A stretch of DNA of 27,817 bases from Clostridiaceae bacterium UBA6085. Lineage in GTDB: Bacteria > Bacillota > Clostridia > Clostridiales > Clostridiaceae. A model generated the notes under the pieces. It ran no database searches and was not told the DNA's origin. It saw only the letters and a list, made by a program, of their open reading frames with translations. The stretch lies in contig DIXH01000084.1 in NCBI GenBank assembly GCA_002428605.1, positions 1-27,817 of the forward strand. Direction: 5' to 3'. Below are positions 1 to 7,848 of the stretch, piece by piece. A program made the position numbers and the translations under genes. Within the stretch, counting starts at the first letter, position 1, and every line of letters starts with the position of its first letter.

Positions 1-23
1 CATTATTCAGTAGCCATTAATTA

Positions 24-1662
24 TTATAACAACTGGTGAGGTGGTTTGTAGATGAGCTACGAGGTAATACAGAAGGTTGGCCAGTATCAATACATTTATT
101 TGGCTGATGGTTATCGCAACAAGGACGGTCAGGTAAGACAAAAACGCCGACCTATTGGAAAAATCGACCCCAAGACCGGTCGGAAGGTTTATAAGCCTGA
201 ATACCTTGAAGAATTACACCTTTCAGGCAAGGCTACAGAGATCCTTCCAACTGAGAAGGTCTTCTCAATCGAAGATATTCGAAAATCATCGATTCGCTCA
301 TATGGACAGTTTCACCTTTATCGTTCCATAGCTGAAAAAACTGGGCTGACAGCTGCCCTAAAGCAATCCATTCCAGATTTATGGCAGGAAGTGTTCATGC
401 TGGCTTGCTTTATGATTTCCACCAGTGATCCGCTGATGTACTGCTCTGAGTGGATTTCAGGTGCGGAATCCTACCCGGTAGGTTCAATGACTTCTCAACG
501 AATCAGTGAACTACTGATTTCAGTTACTGATAAGCAAAAGAATGACTTTTACCAACACTGGTATGCCGTCAATTCAGAGAATGAATGCCTGGCATTGGAT
601 ATAACATCAGCTTCGTCTTATTCAGAACTGGTCGATGATGTGGAGTGGGGATACAATAGCGACCATGATAATCTCCCTCAGGTTAATATCTGCATGCTGA
701 TGGGTGAAAGCAGGAGATTGCCCATCTACCAATCAATGTACAGTGGAAGCCAAAAGGATGTCCATACGCTGACTAACACGCTGACTCAGTTTGAGGCTAT
801 CACTGGAAATCGAGCAATCACAGTGGTGATGGACAAGGGGTTCTTCAGTACACGAAACATAAACTATATGCTGAAGGACACCGGAAACGGACCTGTACGG
901 TTCTTGATATCCGTGCCATTCACTTCTGCCTTCGCGAAGAAGCAGGTTGAGGGTGAGCGAAAGGATATCGACAGTGTTGAGAACACAATAGTCATAAATG
1001 GCAATTCGATGAGGGCGGTCACCAAGGAACGTTCCTGGGATACTCAAAATAAGTTGTATACACACATTTACTATAGTGCTAAAAAGGCATTAGGCATTCG
1101 TGAGGACCTATATGCAACTGTTGCTGATCTTCGTCAGAAGGCAACTGAGGATCCTGAAAAAAGCCTGGATGATGAGGAATGCCAGAAATATCTGTTAATA
1201 CGCAAATCTGACAAGCAGGACAATGGATATACAGTAAACATTCGAACAGATGTGATTGAAAAATGTCTTCAAACTGCAGGGTGGGTAGTACTAATCAGCA
1301 ACGACATCAGTGATGCGAAAAAAGCGATGAGCATCTATAGAGATAAGGACGTGGTTGAAAAGGGATTCCTTCGTTTGAAGAACAGTATTGATCTGGGAAG
1401 ACTTCGTGTCCATAGTGATAAAGCAGTCCAGGGCAAGTTTTTTATTGGCTTTGTTGCATCAGTCATAATGTCTAGTATCAACAAGGTCATGACTGACAAA
1501 GACCTGTACAGAAAATACACCATGAAGGAACTTCTTCGAACACTTACTAAGCTGCGTATCCAGGAAATCAACGATCATAGCATCATTACGCCGTTAACTA
1601 AAGAGCAGCGAATGATATTTGAATCATTCGGTATATCAATGACAGAGTGATTGTTGTTATAA
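24..1662 (+). mobile_element. IS1634-like insertion sequence, approximate limits
   Basis: A single DDE transposase gene is flanked by the 10-bp inverted repeat TTATAACAAC, at 24-33 on the left and as its complement at 1653-1662 on the right. Outward of the repeat the two sides share only scattered bases, so the true tips may lie slightly outside it. The left tip may even lie before the window. No convincing target-site duplication is visible; AATT occurs at 19-22 and at 1662-1665 but is too short to rely on. Family assignment rests on the transposase. Confidence 0.5.
52..1650 (+). CDS. IS1634-family (IS4-like) DDE transposase
   Basis: This 532-residue protein is a cut-and-paste transposase with an RNase H-like fold. 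The likely catalytic triad is D183 (in ALDITSAS), D261 (in VVMDKGFFS) and E436. E436 sits in a recognisable Y-(2)-K-(3)-E-(6)-K signature (YRDKDVVEKGFLRLK), with K where IS4 elements usually have R. The basic, glycine-rich N-terminus (about residues 1-50) is typical of long IS1634-type transposases, as is the length above 500 residues. The ATG is preceded by GAGG about 10 bases upstream. The frame is intact, so the element may be active. It is read away from the toxin-antitoxin pair's promoter region and is not part of the host operons. Confidence 0.88.
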   Translation: MSYEVIQKVGQYQYIYLADGYRNKDGQVRQKRRPIGKIDPKTGRKVYKPEYLEELHLSGKATEILPTEKVFSIEDIRKSSIRSYGQFHLYRSIAEKTGLTAALKQSIPDLWQEVFMLACFMISTSDPLMYCSEWISGAESYPVGSMTSQRISELLISVTDKQKNDFYQHWYAVNSENECLALDITSASSYSELVDDVEWGYNSDHDNLPQVNICMLMGESRRLPIYQSMYSGSQKDVHTLTNTLTQFEAITGNRAITVVMDKGFFSTRNINYMLKDTGNGPVRFLISVPFTSAFAKKQVEGERKDIDSVENTIVINGNSMRAVTKERSWDTQNKLYTHIYYSAKKALGIREDLYATVADLRQKATEDPEKSLDDEECQKYLLIRKSDKQDNGYTVNIRTDVIEKCLQTAGWVVLISNDISDAKKAMSIYRDKDVVEKGFLRLKNSIDLGRLRVHSDKAVQGKFFIGFVASVIMSSINKVMTDKDLYRKYTMKELLRTLTKLRIQEINDHSIITPLTKEQRMIFESFGISMTE

Positions 1663-1723
1663 ATTTTGACGGGATTTCAGGGTATTTTATTTCGCTGATG
1701 GGCTTCAGGTTTCTTGCTTCCAT
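1598..1723 (-). pseudogene. possible 5' end of a gene cut by the IS insertion
   Basis: On the minus strand a GGAGG (1728-1732) lies four bases before an ATG at 1723. The ATG opens a 41-codon frame beginning MEARNLKPISEIKYPEIPSK. The first 20 or so residues look like an ordinary cytoplasmic protein start. The frame then crosses the right inverted repeat of the insertion sequence (1653-1662) and ends inside the transposase gene in nonsense sequence. I infer a host gene whose 5' end was separated from its body by the insertion. I do not recognise the protein. The stretch is short, so a chance frame remains quite possible. Confidence 0.25.
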
Positions 1724-1974
1724 TGATCCTCCATTACTTCAAATACATTTTATATTAGTATATCATATCATCTCCATACATTATATTACTCCTATCCAAA
1801 GCAAGTCCCTTACTCAGAAAAGAAGTCGCAATGAAATCCCCGCAAATATGAAAATCTTAATGTGTAAATGGCATAATTCAATTATATCCATTCAATTCCC
1901 AATTGCTTTTTTCTCTGCTGATCATTCTGATACACTTTACGTTTATTGTTATTCTACGTATATTTTTAGCTGAA
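1724..1974. other. AT-rich intergenic stretch between IS and toxin-antitoxin pair
   Basis: Together with the sequence on either side, about 390 bases (1651-2041) lack a well-supported gene. The right tip of the insertion sequence and the possible truncated minus-strand start occupy the left part. The tandem repeats and promoter of the antitoxin gene occupy the right end. The middle is AT-rich, and the one long plus-strand frame in it has no ribosome binding site or recognisable protein features. I see no further gene here. Confidence 0.5.
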
Positions 1975-2010
1975 TTTTACGTTATATTTTACGTTGAATT
2001 TTACATTGAA
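1975..2010 (+). repeat. three tandem 12-bp repeats, probable antitoxin operator
   Basis: Three head-to-tail copies of TTTTACGTTRWA are visible: TTTTACGTTATA, TTTTACGTTGAA and TTTTACATTGAA, starting at 1975, 1987 and 1999. A partial copy precedes them (TGAA, 1971-1974). They end 31 bases before the antitoxin ATG and cover the proposed -35 box. Phd/YefM antitoxins usually bind such repeats and repress their own promoter with the toxin as co-repressor; that role here is inference. Confidence 0.7.
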
Positions 2011-2022
2011 TTGGATTACAAT
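1994..2022 (+). promoter_or_regulatory. predicted promoter of toxin-antitoxin operon 1
   Basis: TTGAAT at 1994-1999, a 17-base spacer, and TACAAT at 2017-2022 make a reasonable sigma-A promoter. The expected start near 2029 leaves a very short leader before the ribosome binding site (AGAGGTG, 2029-2035). The -35 box lies inside the 12-bp tandem repeats. Confidence 0.45.
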
Positions 2023-2041
2023 TATTTGAGAGGTGATAGTA

Positions 2042-2290
2042 ATGCCAAACATTAAGCCAGTTTCTGATTTACGGAATTACAACGAAGTCTTGAAGAATAT
2101 CTCTGTAGGATCCCCCGTATTTCTTACCAAGAACGGACGCGGAAGATTTGCTATTGTGGACATTGACGAGTACGAAAAGAACCAGGCAACAATCATACTA
2201 TTATCCAAGCTCTTGGAGGCTGCAAATCGAATCAAGAGTGAGGATGATTGGATGAGTGAGGAACAAGTGAGGGAGAAGCTGGGGTTCTGA
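2042..2290 (+). CDS. Phd/YefM-type antitoxin
   Basis: This is an 82-residue type II antitoxin. The N-terminal part (about residues 1-50, IKPVSDLRNYNEVLKNI followed by SPVFLTKNGRGRFAIVDIDEYE) is the DNA-binding Phd/YefM fold. The pattern of 'PV.LTKNG.G.. VD..EYE' is diagnostic of the family. The C-terminal part is charged and would wrap around the toxin. I chose the ATG at 2042 because AGAGGTG lies at the right distance; the GTG at 2033 overlaps that site. The toxin gene starts one base after this stop, so the two are translationally coupled. The tandem repeats upstream are the likely autoregulatory operator. Confidence 0.85.
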   Translation: MPNIKPVSDLRNYNEVLKNISVGSPVFLTKNGRGRFAIVDIDEYEKNQATIILLSKLLEAANRIKSEDDWMSEEQVREKLGF

Positions 2291-2291
2291 T

Positions 2292-2600
2292 ATGTACAAA
2301 CTGAGAATCAATCCTCAAGCCACTGAAGATTTGTTGCAGATCAAGGAATACATTTCAAACGAATTTCAAAATCCAGAATCTGCAGAGGATATTGTGTTAA
2401 AAATTATTGAGAGTTATGAGCGGCTTAAGCAATTCCCTAACATTGGAATAGATTTGTCTTCTAAAGTTAATGTCAAGACTGACTTTAAATATCTTATATC
2501 AGGTAACTATATAGTATTTTATCATCTGAAAAATCGATACATCTTGATAGAACGGATTCTCTATGCAGGCAGTGATTATCTTAAAACCCTGTTTCCATAG
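2292..2600 (+). CDS. RelE/ParE-family toxin
   Basis: A 102-residue protein encoded directly behind the antitoxin. The N-terminus (MYKLRINPQATEDLLQIKEYI) is the family's first strand and helix. 'RLKQFPNIG' and the C-terminal 'ERILYAGSDYLKTLF' match the usual ParE/RelE landmarks (RL..FP..G and R.LHG..DYLK.LF). RelE members cut mRNA on the ribosome, whereas ParE members poison DNA gyrase. The C-terminal DYLKTLF pattern resembles ParE/YoeB-like plasmid-stabilisation toxins, but the target cannot be read from the sequence. The frame is intact and of normal length, so the module is probably functional. Confidence 0.85.
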   Translation: MYKLRINPQATEDLLQIKEYISNEFQNPESAEDIVLKIIESYERLKQFPNIGIDLSSKVNVKTDFKYLISGNYIVFYHLKNRYILIERILYAGSDYLKTLFP

Positions 2601-2883
2601 GGAGAGAGTCTAAATCCGCATATTTCGGAAACATGGTTTTCTTTATAATCCAGGCGTCATTTCCCTTGAATCAGATTCAGAACACTCATTACGGCACTTC
2701 AATTTTGAGGTGCCGTTTTCGAGCAATTAACAATTGCAAATCGGCAAGATACCGCTGGAAACCTTAGTTTGCACCTTGGTCATTCCCATGACATTATTGT
2801 AGCGGTTGACCCGTTTCATTATTTTACCATTACCCAATGAAAGCAATATTCGATGTCCCAACTTCATTCAATGTCAAACGGGC
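2601..2883. other. non-coding stretch between toxin gene and IS200-type element
   Basis: About 280 bases hold one terminator-like hairpin (2691-2716) and the outer flank of the IS200-type element. Short open frames in both directions have no ribosome binding sites and match nothing I recognise. The exact right tip of the element must lie within the last few dozen bases, but it is not marked by an inverted repeat, as is normal for IS200. Confidence 0.4.
2691..2716 (+). terminator. hairpin after toxin-antitoxin operon 1
   Basis: ACGGCACTTC and GAGGTGCCGT pair over 10 bp with one G-U pair and a six-base AATTTT loop. TTTTC follows on the plus strand. It lies about 90 bases downstream of the toxin stop and would end that transcript. 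The U-tract is short. Confidence 0.5.
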
Positions 2884-2900
2884 AGCCCCTAAAAGGGGCT
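2884..2900 (-). repeat. right-end hairpin of IS200-type element
   Basis: AGCCCC-TAAAA-GGGGCT forms a perfect 6-bp stem that overlaps the tnpA stop codon. Subterminal hairpins of this kind are what the Y1 transposase recognises on single-stranded DNA. It could also stop transcription on the plus strand, where TCTTTTTT follows. Confidence 0.55.
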
Positions 2901-3375
2901 AATCTTTTTTGCCCTTCTTTACTGCCCCACCCGTAAACGGGTCCATGTATTCATTCATACTTATCTGATCTTCTACTACATCCTCTTGTAGTTGATTCTT
3001 GATGTACTGCTGAATGGCATTCTTATTTCTGCCTACTGTGTCAACATAATAGCCTCGGCACCAGAATTTCCTGTTGCCGTATTTGTACTTCATATTTGCG
3101 TGTCTGTCGAATATCATTAGTGAGCTTTTTCCATTCAAAAATCCCATGAAGGCCGAGACACTCAGTTTGGGTGGAATACTGACCAACATGTGGATGTGAT
3201 CCACACATACGTTTGCCTCAATAATTTCTACGCCCTTCTGATCACATAGTTTTCGTAGTATTACACCAATATCTGTCTTGATCTGGCCATATATGAGTTG
3301 CCTTCTGTACTTCGGTGCAAAAACAATGTGATACTTACAATTCCAAGTTGTATGTGCTAAACTACCTCTATCCAT
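2899..3375 (-). CDS. tnpA: IS200/IS605-family Y1 transposase TnpA
   Basis: A 158-residue HUH single-strand transposase. The HUH pair is H60/H62 in VDHIHMLVSIPP. The catalytic tyrosine is most likely Y124 in IQQYIKNQ, following the family landmark 'W..GYYVDTVG'. The N-terminal 'WNCKYHIVFAPKYRR' is characteristic. The ATG is supported by AAAGGAG about nine bases upstream. Length and motifs are complete, so this copy could be active. It sits between toxin-antitoxin pair 1 and the end of the lon-ysxC transcript, outside any host operon. Confidence 0.93.
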   Translation of the reverse strand: MDRGSLAHTTWNCKYHIVFAPKYRRQLIYGQIKTDIGVILRKLCDQKGVEIIEANVCVDHIHMLVSIPPKLSVSAFMGFLNGKSSLMIFDRHANMKYKYGNRKFWCRGYYVDTVGRNKNAIQQYIKNQLQEDVVEDQISMNEYMDPFTGGAVKKGKKD

Positions 3376-3473
3376 ATGGAAACTCTCCTTTGATTATAGA
3401 TTTGGTTGGCGAACCTCATTCTATTTTATTAAAGGAGTTTATTTTTTTGACCCCACGCTAGAAGCTTTTTTAG

Positions 3474-3494
3474 ACCACTTGTAGAACAAGTGGT
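3474..3494 (-). repeat. left-end hairpin of IS200-type element
   Basis: ACCACTTGT-AGA-ACAAGTGGT is a perfect 9-bp stem with a three-base loop, about 100 bases 5' of tnpA. Its position suits the left-end recognition hairpin of an IS200 element. It lies 18 bases from the ysxC terminator, so the insertion is immediately behind the lon-ysxC operon. Confidence 0.5.
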
Positions 3495-3505
3495 TTTGTA
3501 GATAC

Positions 3506-3530
3506 AAAAAAAGGGAGCTGTTAAGCTCCC
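3506..3530 (-). terminator. rho-independent terminator of the lon-ysxC transcript
   Basis: Read on the minus strand, GGGAGCT-TAAC-AGCTCCC (7-bp perfect stem, 3513-3530) is followed by seven T residues (3512-3506). A second inverted repeat, ATGGAACGG/CCGTTCCAT (3539-3547 and 3572-3580), lies between it and the ysxC stop. Confidence 0.85.
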
Positions 3531-3588
3531 CCAGGTTAATGGAACGGATATTTAGTTTCATTTGCATTATGCCGTTCCATCTTTACTC

Positions 3589-4185
3589 CTATACAGTTTC
3601 CGGCAGTATCCCGGAAAATATCTCATCAATTACCTTCTGGAGGTTTTCCTTTGTAAGTGCAGAATAGAACAGAACCTTTTCTTCGGAGAGACCAAGTGTC
3701 TCTCTTATTATATTCTCGCTCTTCCTGATGTCGTTCCTCTTGAGCTTGTCAAGCTTCGTGGCAACGACGATCACTTCTATGGAATAATGCCTCAGGTACT
3801 CGATCATGAGGACATCGTCCTCAGTGGGCTTGTGCCTTGCATCCACAAGAAGGACGACCTTCTTCAGGTCAGGCCTGTTCATCAGGTATTCCTCGATGAT
3901 CTTTCCCCAGGCCTGCTTCTCGGATTTTGATATCTTTGCGTATCCGTAGCCAGGCAGGTCTACCAGGGAGCATGTGTTGTCAATCATGAAGAAATTGACA
4001 AGCCTTGTCCTTCCGGGAGTGTTCGACACCTTTGCCAGCTTCCTTCTGTTCGTAAGGGAGTTTATGATCGTGGACTTGCCGACATTGGACCTTCCTACGA
4101 AAGCCACCTCAGGAAAGCCACCCTCAGGGTACTGTTCCTTCTTGACTGCAGATGTCATGAACTCGGAATTCTTGATGGTTATCAT
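3589..4185 (-). CDS. ysxC: ribosome biogenesis GTPase YsxC/EngB
   Basis: An essential TRAFAC-class GTPase needed for maturation of the large ribosomal subunit. The 198-residue protein carries the P-loop GRSNVGKS (K37), G3 as DLPGYG and G4 as TKLD. The G2 region NTPGRTRLVNFF is the YsxC/EngB signature. I placed the start at the ATG at 4185, one base after the lon stop. GGAGGAG inside the last lon codons is then at the correct distance, so the two genes are translationally coupled. The longer frame from 4200 overlaps lon and lacks such a site. The lon-ysxC order is conserved in Bacilli and Clostridia. Confidence 0.95.
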   Translation of the reverse strand: MITIKNSEFMTSAVKKEQYPEGGFPEVAFVGRSNVGKSTIINSLTNRRKLAKVSNTPGRTRLVNFFMIDNTCSLVDLPGYGYAKISKSEKQAWGKIIEEYLMNRPDLKKVVLLVDARHKPTEDDVLMIEYLRHYSIEVIVVATKLDKLKRNDIRKSENIIRETLGLSEEKVLFYSALTKENLQKVIDEIFSGILPETV

Positions 4186-4186
4186 T

Positions 4187-6514
4187 CTACTCCTCCACAA
4201 GAGACTTGCTTATGACTTCGCTGATCTCCTTCACAGGAATGAAAGTCAGCTTTCCTCTTACGCTTTCAGGCACCTTTTCAAGGTCCGGCACATTCTTCTC
4301 CGGTATGATCACCGTATCTATGCCGGCCCTGCTTGCCGCAAGCGACTTTTCCTTGAGTCCTCCGATAGGGAGCACCCTGCCGGTTAACGTTATCTCTCCG
4401 GTCATCGCCACGTTGTGCCTGGATTTTCTGCCAGACAGGGCTGATACCATGGCAGTCGCCATGGTCACGCCTGCCGACGGTCCATCCTTAGGTACAGCGC
4501 CTTCAGGCACATGTATGTGTATGTCCTTGGTCTTGTAGAAGTCGCCGTTTATCCCGAAGTCTCCGGAATGGCTCCTTATGTAGGAATATGCAGCCTTCGC
4601 CGACTCCTTCATCACGTCACCAAGCTGTCCGGTAAGCTCAAGCTTTCCGGTCCCCTCCATGACCATTACCTCTATGGGCAGAATGTCTCCGCCTGCAGGG
4701 GTCCATGCAAGGCCTGTAACAACGCCAAGCCTGTCCTCCTTCTCAGCCGTCTCGTACCTGAACCTGGGATGACCCAGGAACTTCTCGATCAGCTGAGGAG
4801 TCAGAGTGATGCTCTTCTTCTTGTTCTCAAGCAGGTAGGATATCGACTTCCTGGCAAGGCTTGAAAGAGCCCTCTCCAGATTCCTGACTCCTGATTCTAT
4901 CGTATATCCGTCTATCAGGAACTTTATTGCCTTGTCGGACATCTTGAAGCTTCCGGGTTCCATGGAATGTTCCTTCAGAACCTTTGGCAGAAGGTGCCTC
5001 TTGGCGATATTGAGCTTTTCCTCATATGTATAGCCTGAAACCTCTATGACCTCCATCCTGTCAAGGAGCGGTCTCGGAACTGTTTCAAGCGTATTTGCGG
5101 TAGTTATGAACATTACCTTTGAAAGGTCCATCTCAAGCTCAAGGTAGTGGTCCCTGAAGCTGAAGTTCTGCTCGGCATCAAGCACCTCAAGCAGCGCATC
5201 AGCCGGGTCTCCCCTGAAGTCGTTCGACATCTTGTCTATCTCGTCCAGAAGGAACAGAGGATTCATGCTCTTCGCCTGCCTCATACCATAGACTATCCTG
5301 CCCGGTATGGAGCCTACATAGGTCCTTCTGTGTCCTCTTATTTCGGCCTCATCCCTGACACCGCCAAGTGACATCCTGACATAGTTCCTGCCAAGTGCCC
5401 TCGCGACCGATTTTGCAATGGAGGTCTTTCCTGTTCCGGGAGGACCGACAAGGCATATTATCGGGCCCTTGAGTGACTTTGACATGGTCTTCACGGCAAG
5501 ATACTCAACTATCCTGTCCTTGACGTCCTTCAGTCCGTAATGGTCTGCCTCAAGGATCTCCCTTGCCTTTATGATATCGGTTGAATCCTCGGTCTCTGTT
5601 CCCCACGGAAGGTCAAGTATCCAGTCAAGGTAAGTCCTTATGACTCCGCCCTCAGCGGAATAGCTTCCTGAATTCCTAAGCCTCTCAACTTCGTAGAGCG
5701 CCTTTTCCCTCGCTTCCTTCGGAAGGTTCTTCGCTTCGATCTTTTCCTTGTAGCTGTTTATCTCCTTGGTGTCCTCGTCATAATCGCCGAGCTCTTCCTG
5801 TATGGCCTTAAGCTGTTCACGGAGATAGTATTCCTTCTGAACCTTGTCTATGTTGGTCTTTATCTTTGAGCCTATCTTCTTTTCGATCTTGGCTATCTCG
5901 AGTTCCTTGTTGATGATCTCAAGAAGCTTCTCGAGCCTGTCTGTAATGTTCAGCGCTTCAAGCAGGGACTGCTTGTCCTCAGGCTTCAGGATAAGGTATG
6001 AGCTCACGGTATCCGCGAACCTTCCCGCCTCCTCGATATCCTCAAGTGTAGTAAGAGCCTCCTGCGGCATCATTCCGGTGTGCCTTACGTAGGTGTCAAG
6101 GGTTTCCTTGACGCTCCTTATCAGAGCCTCCTCCTGGATGTCCTGTATGCCCGTATCGGTTACCACGTCCTCCAGCACCTCTACCGTTGCTACATAGCTT
6201 GGCTCTGTCTGCTTGAGGTTTACGATCCTCGCCCTCGAGATACCTTCCACAAGGACCCTCACGGTATTTCCCGGAAGCTTGAGGAGCTGCCTGATGACAC
6301 AGAGCGTGCCTATCTGGTACATGTCCTCCAGGGCAGGGTCTTCAACCTTGCCATCCCTCTGGGGTACAAGGAATATCTCCTGATTCTTCAGCATCGCCTC
6401 GTCAAGGGATGCAATTGATTTCTCCCTGCCCACATCAAAATGCAGGACCATATAAGGGAATATTGTTATTCCTCTAAGGGGTATAAGGGGGAGGGTCCTC
6501 CTCTTCCTTTTCAT
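4187..6514 (-). CDS. lon: ATP-dependent protease La (LonA)
   Basis: This 775-residue cytosolic AAA+ serine protease degrades misfolded and regulatory proteins. The N-terminal substrate-binding domain (LPLIPLRGITIFPYMV onward) leads into a coiled region. The ATPase follows, with Walker A GPPGTGKT (K363) and Walker B LFLLDEID. The C-terminal protease has its Ser-Lys dyad at S680 (KDGPSAG) and K723 (GGLKEK). Length and spacing match LonA of Bacillus subtilis and E. coli. The start is supported by GAGAGGAAATCA before the ATG. Only 57 bases separate it from clpX, and these hold a hairpin, so lon transcription depends on read-through or on a promoter inside clpX. Confidence 0.97.
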   Translation of the reverse strand: MKRKRRTLPLIPLRGITIFPYMVLHFDVGREKSIASLDEAMLKNQEIFLVPQRDGKVEDPALEDMYQIGTLCVIRQLLKLPGNTVRVLVEGISRARIVNLKQTEPSYVATVEVLEDVVTDTGIQDIQEEALIRSVKETLDTYVRHTGMMPQEALTTLEDIEEAGRFADTVSSYLILKPEDKQSLLEALNITDRLEKLLEIINKELEIAKIEKKIGSKIKTNIDKVQKEYYLREQLKAIQEELGDYDEDTKEINSYKEKIEAKNLPKEAREKALYEVERLRNSGSYSAEGGVIRTYLDWILDLPWGTETEDSTDIIKAREILEADHYGLKDVKDRIVEYLAVKTMSKSLKGPIICLVGPPGTGKTSIAKSVARALGRNYVRMSLGGVRDEAEIRGHRRTYVGSIPGRIVYGMRQAKSMNPLFLLDEIDKMSNDFRGDPADALLEVLDAEQNFSFRDHYLELEMDLSKVMFITTANTLETVPRPLLDRMEVIEVSGYTYEEKLNIAKRHLLPKVLKEHSMEPGSFKMSDKAIKFLIDGYTIESGVRNLERALSSLARKSISYLLENKKKSITLTPQLIEKFLGHPRFRYETAEKEDRLGVVTGLAWTPAGGDILPIEVMVMEGTGKLELTGQLGDVMKESAKAAYSYIRSHSGDFGINGDFYKTKDIHIHVPEGAVPKDGPSAGVTMATAMVSALSGRKSRHNVAMTGEITLTGRVLPIGGLKEKSLAASRAGIDTVIIPEKNVPDLEKVPESVRGKLTFIPVKEISEVISKSLVEE

Positions 6515-6534
6515 TGATTTCCTCTCTCTCTCAA

Positions 6535-6562
6535 AATGGACAAACCTTGCGGCCTGTCCATT
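6535..6562 (-). terminator. hairpin between clpX and lon, possible attenuating terminator
   Basis: On the minus strand AATGGACAGGCC-GCAA-GGTTTGTCCATT folds into a 12-bp stem with two G-U pairs and a GNRA-type GCAA tetraloop, followed by TTTTG. The U-tract is short. It would give partial termination after clpX and read-through into lon, or protect the clpX mRNA 3' end. Confidence 0.6.
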
Positions 6563-6571
6563 TCAATTGTA

Positions 6572-7819
6572 TTATGCTGATTCTATGTTCTCTGCCTTCT
6601 TGTATGTGATGATCGGCTGTTTGCTTGATACCGTCTCGTCAGTTACAAGCACCTTCTCGATCGTATCGTCCGAAGGTACGCTGAACATGATCTCTTTCAT
6701 TATGTCCTCGATTATGGACCTTAAACCTCTGGCTCCGGTATTTCTCTTGATCGCCTCTTCGGCAATCCTCAAAAGAGCTTCCCTGGTGAACTCGAGCTCA
6801 ACGCCATCCATCTCGAACAGCTTGGTGTACTGCTTGACGAGAGCGTTCTTGGGTTCGCTAAGGATCTCGACCAGAGCGTCCTTGTCAAGGCTGTTCAGTG
6901 TGACAACTATAGGAACCCTGCCTACGAATTCAGGTATGAGCCCGAACTTAAGAAGGTCTCCCGGAAGTATGTCCTTAAGTGTCTCACCCACGTTCCTCTG
7001 TGATTTCGATGCGATTTCGGCACCGAATCCAATTGATGATTTCTGGGTCCTCTTCTCTATGATCTTCTCTATGCCGTCGAAGGCTCCTCCGACGATGAAG
7101 AGAATGTTTGTCGTGTTGATCTGTATGAGCTCCTGATGAGGATGCTTCCTTCCACCCTGCGGCGGAACCGATGCGACAGTTCCCTCAAGGATCTTAAGAA
7201 GCGCCTGCTGCACTCCTTCACCTGATACGTCCCTTGTTATCGAAGGGTTTTCAGACTTCCTCGCGATCTTGTCGATCTCGTCGATATAGACTATTCCCCT
7301 CTCAGCCTTCTCCACGTCGTAGTCGGCGTTCTGGATGAGCTTCAGGAGTATGTTCTCGACATCTTCACCTACATATCCAGCCTCAGTCAATGTAGTCGCA
7401 TCCGCTATGGCGAACGGTACCTGAAGGAACTTGGCCAGAGTCTGAGCAAGAAGCGTCTTGCCTGAGCCGGTAGGTCCAAGGAGCAGGACATTTGACTTGG
7501 AAAGCTCGATGTCACCGTTCTTGACCGGGAAGTTTATTCTCTTGTAGTGGTTGTAGACTGCAACGGCCAGGGACTTCTTTGCATCGTCCTGTCCTATTAC
7601 ATACTGGTCAAGATGGTTCTTTATCTCCTGCGGTTTCGGAAGACTCGAAATGTCCACCTGGTTCTTTTCTTCGAGCTCCTCCGCGATTATCTCGGAACAC
7701 AGCTCTATGCACTCGTCACAGATATAGACCCCGGGCCCTGCTATAAGCCTTCTGACCTGGTCCTGGCTCTTTCCGCAGAATGAGCATTTCAAAGCGTTCT
7801 TGTCATCATATTTGGCCAT
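6572..7819 (-). CDS. clpX: ATP-dependent Clp protease ATP-binding subunit ClpX
   Basis: A 415-residue AAA+ unfoldase that feeds substrates to ClpP. The N-terminal zinc-binding domain has C12-C15 and C34-C37 (KCSFCGK and YICDEC). Walker A is GPTGSGKT (K121) and Walker B is IVYIDEIDKI. The RKH pore loop (GGRKHPHQE) and the ClpP-binding IGF loop (KSSIGFGAE) are both present. AGAGGTGATAAT directly precedes the ATG. It follows clpP by 29 bases, so the pair is co-transcribed. Nothing is unusual in length or motifs. Confidence 0.98.
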   Translation of the reverse strand: MAKYDDKNALKCSFCGKSQDQVRRLIAGPGVYICDECIELCSEIIAEELEEKNQVDISSLPKPQEIKNHLDQYVIGQDDAKKSLAVAVYNHYKRINFPVKNGDIELSKSNVLLLGPTGSGKTLLAQTLAKFLQVPFAIADATTLTEAGYVGEDVENILLKLIQNADYDVEKAERGIVYIDEIDKIARKSENPSITRDVSGEGVQQALLKILEGTVASVPPQGGRKHPHQELIQINTTNILFIVGGAFDGIEKIIEKRTQKSSIGFGAEIASKSQRNVGETLKDILPGDLLKFGLIPEFVGRVPIVVTLNSLDKDALVEILSEPKNALVKQYTKLFEMDGVELEFTREALLRIAEEAIKRNTGARGLRSIIEDIMKEIMFSVPSDDTIEKVLVTDETVSSKQPIITYKKAENIESA

Positions 7820-7848
7820 ATTATCACCTCTAGTGGCTGAAGGAGCGC

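Larger units (their letters stand above)
2884..3494 (-). mobile_element. IS200-type element (IS200/IS605 family), approximate limits
   Basis: One Y1 transposase gene on the minus strand is bracketed by subterminal hairpins, at 2884-2900 on the 3' side and 3474-3494 on the 5' side. No tnpB accompanies it and there are no terminal inverted repeats, the normal IS200 arrangement. The exact cleavage sites usually lie 10-30 bases outside the hairpins and were not located. Confidence 0.65.

Noticed and set aside
1647..1973. 108-codon plus-strand frame after the transposase
   Set aside because: It overlaps the transposase stop and crosses the IS end. It has no ribosome binding site and its composition is that of translated AT-rich spacer.
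4206..6418. Several plus-strand frames opposite lon
   Set aside because: They are antisense shadows of the conserved lon gene, with no start signals of their own.
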